A stretch of DNA of 64,000 nt from contig NZ_WBKB01000001.1 in NCBI RefSeq assembly GCF_008831155.1, positions 124,001-188,000 on the forward strand. The letters are read 5' to 3'. Below, in pieces: positions 53,736 to 60,903 of the stretch. The notes below the pieces were generated by a model that worked only from the letters and a program-made list of their open reading frames with translations, was not told the DNA's origin and made no database searches. A program made the translations under genes and the position numbers. Every line of letters starts with the position of its first letter. The stretch's first letter is position 1. Source of the DNA: Gulosibacter chungangensis. GTDB lineage: Bacteria; Actinomycetota; Actinomycetes; Actinomycetales; Microbacteriaceae.

Positions 53736-54719
53736 TCAGTGGTTAAGCGTGTCCGAAGGACGTTCGCCAAACTCGCGTGCATATTGCGCCGCGAAGCGCC
53801 CCAAATGGCTAAACCCATACCGTCGTGCAATATCCGCTATCTGCACGCTGCCAGATTCCGCGTGTTGCAGCACCTCACGCACCTTTGAAAGCCTCAGCGT
53901 GAGTTGATATTGCATTGGACTCTGCCCTATCGAGTCCCGAAATGCGTTCTGCAGCGTCCGCCCGCTGACCCCGGACACCGCGGCGAGTGTTTCTAGCGAG
54001 ATCGGGGCACCTTCTGAAACATGAATCACGGTCTTTGCACGTTCGAAGACGCTCAGCTCGTCGGCAGCGAGCACGGGGGCGATTTGGGCAGGATGCGTGG
54101 AGCGCAAGAACCATTCTATGATGGTCTTCCCCAAATAATCAGCGAGTGCATCGTTGAGCCCACCGGGCTGCGCTGTCCCGTTGAATACTCGTTGCACCAA
54201 CTTGAACCACACCAGGCCAGCACCATGGCTCACATCGATGGTTGTCCCGAGTTCAACGGGCGACGTAAGCGGCCCACCAAACACTTGCTGCGCAATTTCT
54301 TCAACTGTCCGCCGCCGCATCTTGATCGCCAAGATGATGGTGGGCCGCTCGAATCCGCTGAATTCGGTTGGCACATCCGGTCCATACACAGCGGCACGAA
54401 ACACATTCGCCTCGACTCTGGTATCCCCAACGAGTGTGCGAAACGCTCCCGTCAGTGCAACGTTCACGTGGTACCAGTTCTCATAGGGTTCGGTATCAAC
54501 GCGCACGCCGTGTGCGTAGTGGAATGTACCGATCGAAACTGGACCGACTGTGGCCGAGGTCGCCGCAAAGACGAAGTCCGCTTCCCGAGTCATGGGATGC
54601 ACAATGTGCGGATGAAACAGTCGGTTTCCGATCAGTTCTGCGTCATCCACCGACCCGGTGCGGTGGATTTCTCGCATCTGCAAGATCTCCCCGTCCGGTT
54701 CAAGTGCTCGAGAATTCAT
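53736..54719 (-). CDS. AraC/XylS-family transcriptional activator
   Basis: A 327-residue regulator with an N-terminal AraC-binding-like (XylS/FeaR type) effector domain and a C-terminal double helix-turn-helix from about residue 222: ISLETLAAVSGVSGRTLQNA, then FRDSIGQSPMQYQLTLRLSK and IADIARRYGFSHLGRFAAQY. It lies between the oxidase and oxygenase operons on the same strand. XylS-type activators bind direct repeats spaced 21 bp; such a pair occurs at 57019–57060 before the oxygenase operon, making this the likely target. Effector probably an aromatic compound; inferred. Confidence 0.9.
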   Translation of the reverse strand: MNSRALEPDGEILQMREIHRTGSVDDAELIGNRLFHPHIVHPMTREADFVFAATSATVGPVSIGTFHYAHGVRVDTEPYENWYHVNVALTGAFRTLVGDTRVEANVFRAAVYGPDVPTEFSGFERPTIILAIKMRRRTVEEIAQQVFGGPLTSPVELGTTIDVSHGAGLVWFKLVQRVFNGTAQPGGLNDALADYLGKTIIEWFLRSTHPAQIAPVLAADELSVFERAKTVIHVSEGAPISLETLAAVSGVSGRTLQNAFRDSIGQSPMQYQLTLRLSKVREVLQHAESGSVQIADIARRYGFSHLGRFAAQYAREFGERPSDTLNH

Positions 54720-54785
54720 CGGCTGAACTCCTCTTCGGATGATCGTCTACTGAACGAATAATTGAGGTAAGCACGGCGACCTGTT

Positions 54786-54818
54786 AGAGCCCTCGCCAAC
54801 GGTTCGGTTCGGGCTCTT
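54786..54818 (-). terminator. Possible terminator after the flavin reductase gene
   Basis: AGAGCCC and GGGCTCT enclose a 19-nt loop region; no T-run follows on the minus strand. It may partly separate the oxygenase operon from the regulator gene. Confidence 0.45.
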
Positions 54819-54827
54819 GAACGGTTG

Positions 54828-55322
54828 CTATGCACCCACCAGGTGGAAATTGCGGCGATCGTACACAAGTCCCGCTGCGTCATCCCGCATACGAATGCCT
54901 TCGACTTCCAAGAAGAGCACCGTGTGTGTGCCCTGTTCGACGCTATTCGCGACTCGACCCGCGAGCGCGACCCGCGCATCCCGCAATACCGGAACTCCGC
55001 TTAGGTCTTCCCAAAGGTCCCACTCAAAGCGTTCTGCCATCGGGACATTCGTCTGACCCGAGAAGTGTCGAGCGAGCTCTTCCTGCTCACCCGCAAGAAT
55101 GTTGAGCCCCATCCTCCCGTTCTTCACGAAGATGTCGCGCGTTGCGCTCTTGCGGTTTACGCACACGAGCACCGTGGGCGGTTCGTCCGTGACCGAGCAG
55201 GCTGCGGTGACAGTCAGCCCGAGTCGGCCGTGGTCGCCCGCCGTCGTGATGATGTTGACGGCGGATGTGCGGCTCGACATTGCCTGTCGAAATTCGCGTT
55301 GGAATGGTGTGAGTTCGTTCAT
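54828..55322 (-). CDS. NAD(P)H:flavin oxidoreductase (StyB/HpaC type)
   Basis: Small flavin reductase that would supply FADH2 to the oxygenase two genes upstream. The 164 residues show the flavin-reductase-like fold: FRQAMSSRTSAVNIITTAGD near 11, GLTVTAACSVTDEPPTVLVC near 35, the GMNILA-equivalent MGLNILAGEQEELARHFSGQ near 72, and the C-terminal GLVYDRRNFHLV motif that marks HpaC/StyB-like proteins. It overlaps the EthD-like gene by 4 bp. Operon position with a StyA-like protein supports the StyB role. Confidence 0.9.
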   Translation of the reverse strand: MNELTPFQREFRQAMSSRTSAVNIITTAGDHGRLGLTVTAACSVTDEPPTVLVCVNRKSATRDIFVKNGRMGLNILAGEQEELARHFSGQTNVPMAERFEWDLWEDLSGVPVLRDARVALAGRVANSVEQGTHTVLFLEVEGIRMRDDAAGLVYDRRNFHLVGA

Positions 55323-55639
55323 GATTTCGTTCCTTCCGTCACGGCGTAATCGAGAACGATTGCGCCACCGGTGGCGTAATTGGGTACGTCTTGCGCAACG
55401 GCTTGCCCTTCAGGCGAGCCCATTGCGTTCGCAAAGTCTTCTGCCGATGCAAACTCCGCTTCAAACACGGCGAAGTACGGGGCGGGTGTGCCATCCGCTT
55501 GCGGTGAGACATTAGTGGTGTACTGCCAGCGGATTAGTCCAGGCAATTTCGCGGCCAGCGGGAGGTGCGTTGCTTCGTAATACGCGGTGAACGCATCTCG
55601 GTCGGTGGGCTCGGGATAGAGCACGACAAGTTTGTGCAT
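55319..55639 (-). CDS. EthD-family dimeric alpha/beta-barrel protein
   Basis: A 106-residue EthD-like protein. Pattern: MHKLVVLYPEPTDRDAFTAY, then YEATHLPLAAKLPGLIRWQY near 19–40 and FAVFEAEFASAEDFANAMGS near 56–76, with the conserved His and Pro-Gly-Leu. The family ranges from EthD of the ether-degradation cluster to lactone isomerase-like proteins; EthD's own role is unresolved. Here it sits between oxygenase (18 bp gap) and reductase (4-bp overlap), so it is an integral part of the oxygenase operon and might act on the oxygenase product. Confidence 0.85.
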   Translation of the reverse strand: MHKLVVLYPEPTDRDAFTAYYEATHLPLAAKLPGLIRWQYTTNVSPQADGTPAPYFAVFEAEFASAEDFANAMGSPEGQAVAQDVPNYATGGAIVLDYAVTEGTKS

Positions 55640-55657
55640 GGTTATCGCTCTTTCTTG

Positions 55658-56890
55658 TTATGCGTTGACCGTGGACTTGGTCGCTTCGATGGCGGCACGA
55701 ACTCGCTCGGTCGATCCGAGCAGATCCATCTGGCCGATCGGGTTATTGAAGTTTTCAGTGAAGCGGTCGGCGAGTTCGCGGTTGTGCACCATCGCGGAGA
55801 ACAGCTCTGGGATCTGCTCGGCGGGCGGGCCGATGATGGTGTTGATCCAATTGGTGGCCGCTTCCAGGCGTTCAGCGCGTCGGCGCGCGACCTTCTCCAT
55901 AAACCGGCGGTCGAAGACTTTGTCCTCGGCGATCGCATCCGCAATCACCTTCGCGGAGTACGCCGCAGAATTCGCTCCCTGGGCCTGCACCGGGTCCACC
56001 GTCATGTGGATGTCGCCCAGCGCGAGCAGGAATTTTCCGTTGGGTAGCTCAACAAAGTCCTGTCGCATTGCAGGTGGGAAGGCCCCCTGCAGGATGTCCT
56101 TCTCACCTTGGAGTCGGAACTCGTCTTCGTTGATACGCGCGTACATCGGCGGGTAGTACTCCCGCAGAATTTCCAGGGTCTTTTCGCGGTACGCAGCCGG
56201 GTCATCGGCGTACTTCTGATCGGTCAGCACTTCCTGCGGTCCACCGGGAACGCTTTCAAACAGCAGTGCCATCACCTTCCCAGAGAACGACCACATCGGA
56301 ATGGCGAGCAGTTCACCGACCCCCGGCACAACGTTCACACCGACACCATTAGGCTCAAGTCGTTCGACACCGTGCCAGAAACCGACAGCAAGCTTGCGTG
56401 CCGGGGCAGAGAACGGCGACAGTTCTGGTCGCTTCGGGAAGATCGCACTAATGTCACCCTTACCTGCCGAGACTACGACGAGGTCGTATTCGTCGGTGAG
56501 CGCATCCACATCTTCGCGGAACAGCGTGCCGTACACGAAACGGCCGCCCCGTTCTTCGAAGTCTTGCATGAGCTTTGGCAGCATGATTCGGTAGTCGACC
56601 ACTGCGGAAGGCTTCGTGAAGTCGCCAAAATACTCGCGGTCTTCACCCCAACCGTTGTAGTGGTAGTGACGAATGTACTCATAGTCTTCGCCGACCCAGT
56701 GGTTGATACCGAGTTCTTCTTCAATCGCTCGGGTGACGTGCATGTGCGCCACACTGTTCATGACGGGGCCATTTGCGACTTCCTCGCCGGTGCGGTTCGT
56801 GTAGATCGTGACGTCAAGGTCTTGCTTCCGCAGGTGCAGGCCGAGGTGGAGCCCTGCGATGCCGGAGCCGACAATTGCGATAGTGGTCAT
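55658..56890 (-). CDS. Styrene-monooxygenase-type FAD oxygenase (StyA-like)
   Basis: Group E flavin monooxygenase that epoxidises vinyl aromatics or oxidises indole using FADH2 from a separate reductase. The 410 residues begin with TTIAIVGSGIAGLHLGLHLR, continue with VMNSVAHMHVTRAIEEELGI near 43–62, IRHYHYNGWG near 73, KPSAVVDYRIMLPKLMQDFE near 92, and the second FAD site LALGDIHMTVDPVQAQGANS near 290. At positions aligned to StyA 46/48/50/73/76/96 it has N-V-H-Y-H-S, the residues I recall as marking styrene rather than indole monooxygenases. First gene of the operon, behind the 21-bp direct repeat. ATG 56890, AAGGAAG upstream. Confidence 0.9.
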   Translation of the reverse strand: MTTIAIVGSGIAGLHLGLHLRKQDLDVTIYTNRTGEEVANGPVMNSVAHMHVTRAIEEELGINHWVGEDYEYIRHYHYNGWGEDREYFGDFTKPSAVVDYRIMLPKLMQDFEERGGRFVYGTLFREDVDALTDEYDLVVVSAGKGDISAIFPKRPELSPFSAPARKLAVGFWHGVERLEPNGVGVNVVPGVGELLAIPMWSFSGKVMALLFESVPGGPQEVLTDQKYADDPAAYREKTLEILREYYPPMYARINEDEFRLQGEKDILQGAFPPAMRQDFVELPNGKFLLALGDIHMTVDPVQAQGANSAAYSAKVIADAIAEDKVFDRRFMEKVARRRAERLEAATNWINTIIGPPAEQIPELFSAMVHNRELADRFTENFNNPIGQMDLLGSTERVRAAIEATKSTVNA

Positions 56891-57290
56891 AAGTGACTTC
56901 CTTCGTTGAACACGAATTGCGAGCTGTTAGCTTCTTCGTCGGTAACTGATGCTCGTGAGCGGCTTTGCTCTCTCGTGGTGAAAACTAAGTTACGAGCGAA
57001 CGCAACGGCCAAATGTCGCTTTCGCAAAACGGATATTGACTTTCGCAAAACGGATACTGCACAGGTCTTGATCTGTCTCGGAGCCATCCCTACTGATAGA
57101 CTTGCAATTCTGTGCGGCCAATCCGAGCCGCCTGTCATTCGTAACGTCCCCCGCCCGCGATCTCATTGCATCGCGCAGGCGCGCTCTCATCAACAGTGTT
57201 TGTGCCTAATTCGCACCGCGGTTGCCGCAGGGATCAGCCATTCCAGGCTGCATGTTCGTTGCGTGCAATCCGAAAGGCACCCACACGTCT
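56891..57290. promoter_or_regulatory. Intergenic region upstream of the oxygenase operon and helicase
   Basis: 400 bp without a supported gene. It contains the tandem AraC-site candidate (57019–57060), a TAACTT −10-like box on the minus strand about 30 bp nearer the oxygenase, and the 5' leader of the DEAD-box helicase. A helicase-frame extension to 57222 is possible but has no good ribosome site. Part nearest the oxygenase is lower in GC. Confidence 0.6.
57019..57060 (-). promoter_or_regulatory. Tandem 21-bp direct repeat, likely AraC/XylS operator
   Basis: CTTTCGCAAAACGGATA occurs at 57019–57035 and again at 57040–57056; the full 21-bp units match at 18 positions. The period is exactly 21 bp (two helical turns), the arrangement bound by XylS-type activators. 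The repeats lie about 130–170 bp upstream of the oxygenase ATG. Confidence 0.8.
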
Positions 57291-58751
57291 ATGACGTCCA
57301 CTTCTTTTGCCGAGCTCGGCGTTCCCGCCGACCTCGTTGCAGTCCTTGCGGCTGCGGATAAGACCAGCGCGTTCCCGATCCAGCAGGCCACGCTTCCTAG
57401 CACGCTCGCCGGGAGGGATGTGCTCGGTCGCGGTAAGACCGGCTCGGGGAAGACCCTCGCCTTTTCAATTCCGCTCGTTACCCGCGTCGCCGAGCTGAAG
57501 CGCGCATCCGGTGAAGGCCGCCGCCCCAAGGGGCTCGTACTGCTGCCCACCCGTGAGCTCGCCACGCAGGTCGCGAATGTGATCACCCCGCTCGCTGCCG
57601 CCCGTCGGCTCAGTGTCGCCACCGTCTTTGGTGGGGTGAAGCAGGGTCCGCAGGAGCGTGCTTTCCGTCAGGGCGTTGACATTCTCGTCGCTTGCCCGGG
57701 TCGTCTCGACGACCTGATGAAGCAGGGTATTGCTGACCTGCGCGATGTTGAGGTCACCGTCCTCGACGAAGCCGACCACATGGCTGACCTCGGCTTCCTG
57801 CCCGTCGTGACGCGCATCCTGAACGCCACCCCGACTGGGCGCCAGCGACTGCTGTTCTCAGCCACGCTCGACAACGGTATCGACAAGCTCGTCAAGCGCT
57901 ACCTGCGCAACCCCATCGTGCACTCGGTGGACGAGGCGAACTCCCCCGTCGCGGCAATGACCCACCACGTATACGAGGTGGCTTCCACGGCAGAAAAGAC
58001 GAAGCTTGTGCGTACGCTCGCGAGCGGCACCGGTCGCCGCATCCTCTTTATGCGCACCAAGCACCAGGCGAAGAAGCTCGCGCGCCAGCTCACCGCCGCG
58101 GGCATCCCGGCGGTTGACCTGCACGGAAACCTCTCGCAGAACGCGCGTGACCGCAACCTCGCGGCCTTCTCGAGCGGCGAGGTGCGTGTGCTGGTGGCCA
58201 CCGACGTGGCCGCCCGCGGTGTGCACGTGGACGGCATCGAGCTCGTCGTGCACGTTGACCCGCCTGCCGAGCACAAGGCGTACCTGCACCGTTCGGGCCG
58301 TACCGCCCGAGCAGGTGCCGAGGGCGACGTTGTGACCATCATGCTCCCCGAGCAGCGCCAGGACACCAAGCAGCTGCTGCGTCGTGCGCAGATCTCGGTT
58401 GCCCCGCGCCCGGCAAACTTCCAATCAGATTTCGTGCTCGAGCTCGTGGGTGAGCAGGCCCCGCATGTGGCACCGGTTCCCGGTGGTCCCGGCGTCGGTA
58501 ATGAGCCGAAACAGCAGCCTGCTGGCACTTCCAACGGTGCGAACGCCCGCCGCAAGCGTGCCGCGCGCGCACAGCGCGGACAGGGCGCTGGTGGCGGTGG
58601 CGGCCAGGGCGGTCGCGCTCAGGGTGCACGTTCGCAGGGTGCACGTTCGCAAGGTGCTGATGTCCGCAGCCAAGAAGGCCGCACCAGCCAGGGCGCCCGC
58701 GGTGGCCGCAGCCAGTCGTCGCGCCAGCCACGCCAGAACGCTTCGCGCTAG
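57291..58751 (+). CDS. DEAD-box RNA helicase
   Basis: ATP-dependent RNA helicase, 486 residues from ATG 57291. Q-motif FPIQQATLP near 28–36, Walker A GKTGSGKT near 49–56, PTRELATQV near 86, DEAD box VTVLDEADHMADLGF near 160, SAT LLFSATL near 190, and domain-2 motifs VATDVAARGVHVDGIE and HRSGRTARAG. The C-terminal ~100 residues are Gly/Arg/Gln/Ser-rich with two tandem 15-bp copies (GARSQ twice), an RNA-binding-type tail. Similar to RhlE/CsdA-like proteins; cold-shock or ribosome assembly roles are possible but not shown. Ends in a region of repeated ATTGCCG palindromes. Confidence 0.92.
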   Translation: MTSTSFAELGVPADLVAVLAAADKTSAFPIQQATLPSTLAGRDVLGRGKTGSGKTLAFSIPLVTRVAELKRASGEGRRPKGLVLLPTRELATQVANVITPLAAARRLSVATVFGGVKQGPQERAFRQGVDILVACPGRLDDLMKQGIADLRDVEVTVLDEADHMADLGFLPVVTRILNATPTGRQRLLFSATLDNGIDKLVKRYLRNPIVHSVDEANSPVAAMTHHVYEVASTAEKTKLVRTLASGTGRRILFMRTKHQAKKLARQLTAAGIPAVDLHGNLSQNARDRNLAAFSSGEVRVLVATDVAARGVHVDGIELVVHVDPPAEHKAYLHRSGRTARAGAEGDVVTIMLPEQRQDTKQLLRRAQISVAPRPANFQSDFVLELVGEQAPHVAPVPGGPGVGNEPKQQPAGTSNGANARRKRAARAQRGQGAGGGGGQGGRAQGARSQGARSQGADVRSQEGRTSQGARGGRSQSSRQPRQNASR

Positions 58752-58771
58752 ATTCTTCGGGCCCAGCGTCT

Positions 58772-58912
58772 CGTACCCATTGCCGTAATCGCTAGGCACT
58801 GCCCATACTTCAGCAATGCTTGCGGTTTTCGGCAATGGGTACGAAGCGAACCATTGCCACTCGCTGTTGCCATTGCCGATGCATTAGCCACATGTAGGGC
58901 TAACGGCAATGG
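58772..58912. repeat. Cluster of ATTGCCG/CGGCAAT inverted repeats between convergent genes
   Basis: CGTACCCATTGCCG (58772–58785) is the exact inverse of CGGCAATGGGTACG (58830–58843). A second pair, CCATTGCCG (58870–58878) and CGGCAATGG (58904–58912), follows, with an extra CCATTGCCA at 58851. The region can form large hairpins with 44- and 25-nt loops. It lies between the helicase and SRPBCC genes, whose stops face each other. Confidence 0.85.
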
Positions 58913-58922
58913 GCGAGTACTG

Positions 58923-59516
58923 CTAGCTCTCGTCGTCTTCGGGTGCGCCCTCGTCTTCGAAGGGGTCTTCAGCCTCCCAGGCGTCGTCCGGGTCGTAGTC
59001 GTCTTCAACGAGCTCGGCGAGCGCCTGCACCGACTCCTTAAAGGTGTCGAGGGGGAAGTGCGGGAACGTGTTGTTCGCGAGCCACTCCTCATCGACAATG
59101 TCTTCCCAGTCGTAGATCAGCGTGACGTAGGTGGACTCATCGTCTTCGGCTTCGAGTTCCCAAGTCCACTGCTGGCCAAGCGGAACATCCCGCGGCTCGC
59201 TCTGCGGCTTCCAACCGATCACGACGTCTTCCTCGTAGCGTGTCACGATGTTTTTCATCGTGTACGCGCCACCCTCTGAGTCGGCGTACATATTGAGCGT
59301 GAACTCATCCCCCACCGCTGCAATCAAATCAGTTGAATCCGACTGCGGGGCACGGTTCATTTCTTTTGGGTCGAGTTCCGCATGCCGTGAAGGGTCACGC
59401 AGAATCGCAAAGATCTCCGAAGCTGGCGCATGCACGAGGCGACCAACCGATAACGTGAGGCCCTCGAGCAACACGCTCTCCGCATCCACTCGTTCGAAAA
59501 ATTGGTCCTCGGTCAT
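58923..59516 (-). CDS. SRPBCC-family protein with acidic C-terminus
   Basis: A 197-residue START-like (SRPBCC/polyketide cyclase) fold: GRLVHAPASEIFAILRDPSR near 25–44 and YTMKNIVTRYEEDVVIGWKP near 84, then a Trp-rich strand and final helix TFKESVQALAELVEDDYDPD. The C-terminal ~25 residues are nearly all Asp, Glu, Ala or Pro. The fold binds hydrophobic ligands in a cavity; no specific function can be assigned. ATG 59516. It stands alone, ending at the palindrome cluster. Confidence 0.75.
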   Translation of the reverse strand: MTEDQFFERVDAESVLLEGLTLSVGRLVHAPASEIFAILRDPSRHAELDPKEMNRAPQSDSTDLIAAVGDEFTLNMYADSEGGAYTMKNIVTRYEEDVVIGWKPQSEPRDVPLGQQWTWELEAEDDESTYVTLIYDWEDIVDEEWLANNTFPHFPLDTFKESVQALAELVEDDYDPDDAWEAEDPFEDEGAPEDDES

Positions 59517-59598
59517 CGCTATTCCCCTCTCGGTGACGCGCCAAATCCAGGCGCGCTCGACGGTCTCTCCCCGAACAGCCTAGGCGCGAATCCGCCGA

Positions 59599-60222
59599 CT
59601 AGAAGCGTAAAACTGGCTGAGATTCCTCGACGTCGCTCGCGAGACGGCCGCCCGACTCCCGAAGGTAACACTGACCACAGAGCGACTCGTAGGTCACGTG
59701 TTCGCCGTCAATCGCGACCTGGTCACCGTCGAAAATGAACCGGCCATCGACCACGCGTCCGTTCATGATCGCCTTGCGTCCGCAGCGGCAGATGGTCTTG
59801 AGCTCTTCGATCGAGTGCGCGATCTCAAGCAGCCGCCGCGAACCCGGGAATGCGACGGTCTGAAAATCGGTGCGGATGCCGTAGCAAAGCACCGGAATCC
59901 CATCCAGCACCGCGATCCGGAAGAGCGCATCCACCTGCGCTGCGCTCAAGAACTGTGCCTCGTCGACGAGCAGGCAAGACATTTTCGTGCCGCCTGCCAG
60001 CGTGTGAAACTGCTCGCGCGGGTCATCGTCGACGTCGATGAGGAAGTCGACCTTGCGGTCCATCCCCAACCGCGAAGAGATCGAGTCAGCCCCCTTCGTA
60101 TCGACCACGGGCTTCGCGAGCAACACCTTGTGCCCGCGCTCCTCGTAGTTGAAGGCCGTCTGCAGCAGCACGGTCGACTTCCCCGAGTTCATCGCCCCAT
60201 AGCGAAAATAGAGCTTGGCCAC
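59599..60222 (-). CDS. tdk: Thymidine kinase (type II)
   Basis: Salvage kinase phosphorylating thymidine/deoxyuridine. From GTG 60222 (GGAAGGAAA ribosome site 6 bp upstream) it has 207 residues: P-loop FRYGAMNSGKST near 6–17, CLLVDEAQFLS near 90, the lasso-domain zinc Cys in KTICRCGRKA near 150 and SLCGQCYLRE near 190. Length and motifs fit the tetrameric type II enzyme. The open frame to 60330 adds Arg/Ser-rich residues unlike the family. Downstream of uridine kinase on the same strand, 43 bp apart, so pyrimidine salvage genes are grouped. Confidence 0.93.
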   Translation of the reverse strand: MAKLYFRYGAMNSGKSTVLLQTAFNYEERGHKVLLAKPVVDTKGADSISSRLGMDRKVDFLIDVDDDPREQFHTLAGGTKMSCLLVDEAQFLSAAQVDALFRIAVLDGIPVLCYGIRTDFQTVAFPGSRRLLEIAHSIEELKTICRCGRKAIMNGRVVDGRFIFDGDQVAIDGEHVTYESLCGQCYLRESGGRLASDVEESQPVLRF

Positions 60223-60265
60223 GGACGGTTTCCTTCCGGTTCTGTGAGATTGGATGCGCGGCTGG

Positions 60266-60898
60266 CTAAGAGCGTTGCGCGAGGTTCGCGACGTTCGCCG
60301 CGAGCCCGCCCGCGATGGTCTCGAGCGCAACGTGGTTGTGTCCGCCCTCCGGGATGATCACGTCCGCCCAGACCTTTGAGGACTCCACATAGCGTTCGTG
60401 CATCGGCTTCACGGTCGCGAGGTACTGTTCCTCGACGGATTCGATCGTACGACCTCGCTCGAGCACATCGCGTTTGATTCGACGCAGGATGCGCACATCC
60501 GCGTCGGTCTCGACGAACAGTTTGAGGTTAAATCGCTTTCGCAGTTCTTCCTCGTGCAGCACAAGAACGCCCTCAATGAAGACGATCGGCGCCGGCTCGA
60601 CGCGAACAGTCTCATCGGAACGGTTGTGCTCGGCGTAGTTGTAGACCGGTACGTCGACGGCACGACCCTCGATCAGACGGTCGAGGTGGTCCACAAGCAG
60701 CGAGGTCTCGAACGCGGCCGGCTCGTCATAGTTGATCCGGCTGCGCTCGTCCCAGGTCAGCTCGTCGCGTCGGCAGTAGTAGTTGTCGTGGAAGATGAGC
60801 GCGGCATCCGCCCCAAATCGTTCCGCGAGCGAACGTGCGAGGGCTGTTTTCCCACTCCCAGAACCGCCCGCGATCCCGACAACGATTGGCGCGCTCAT
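60266..60898 (-). CDS. udk: Uridine kinase
   Basis: Phosphorylates uridine/cytidine. The 210-residue protein from ATG 60898 has the P-loop VVGIAGGSGSGKTALARSLA near 6–25, IFHDNYYCRRDELTWDERSR near 38, the DHPxAF-equivalent INYDEPAAFETSLLVDHLDR near 58, and PIVFIEGVLVLHEEELRKRF near 100 plus KLFVETDADVRILRRIKRD. It begins 5 bp after the mqo stop. Longer readings upstream run into mqo in another frame and are unlikely. Confidence 0.92.
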   Translation of the reverse strand: MSAPIVVGIAGGSGSGKTALARSLAERFGADAALIFHDNYYCRRDELTWDERSRINYDEPAAFETSLLVDHLDRLIEGRAVDVPVYNYAEHNRSDETVRVEPAPIVFIEGVLVLHEEELRKRFNLKLFVETDADVRILRRIKRDVLERGRTIESVEEQYLATVKPMHERYVESSKVWADVIIPEGGHNHVALETIAGGLAANVANLAQRS

Positions 60899-60903
60899 CC
60901 GAC

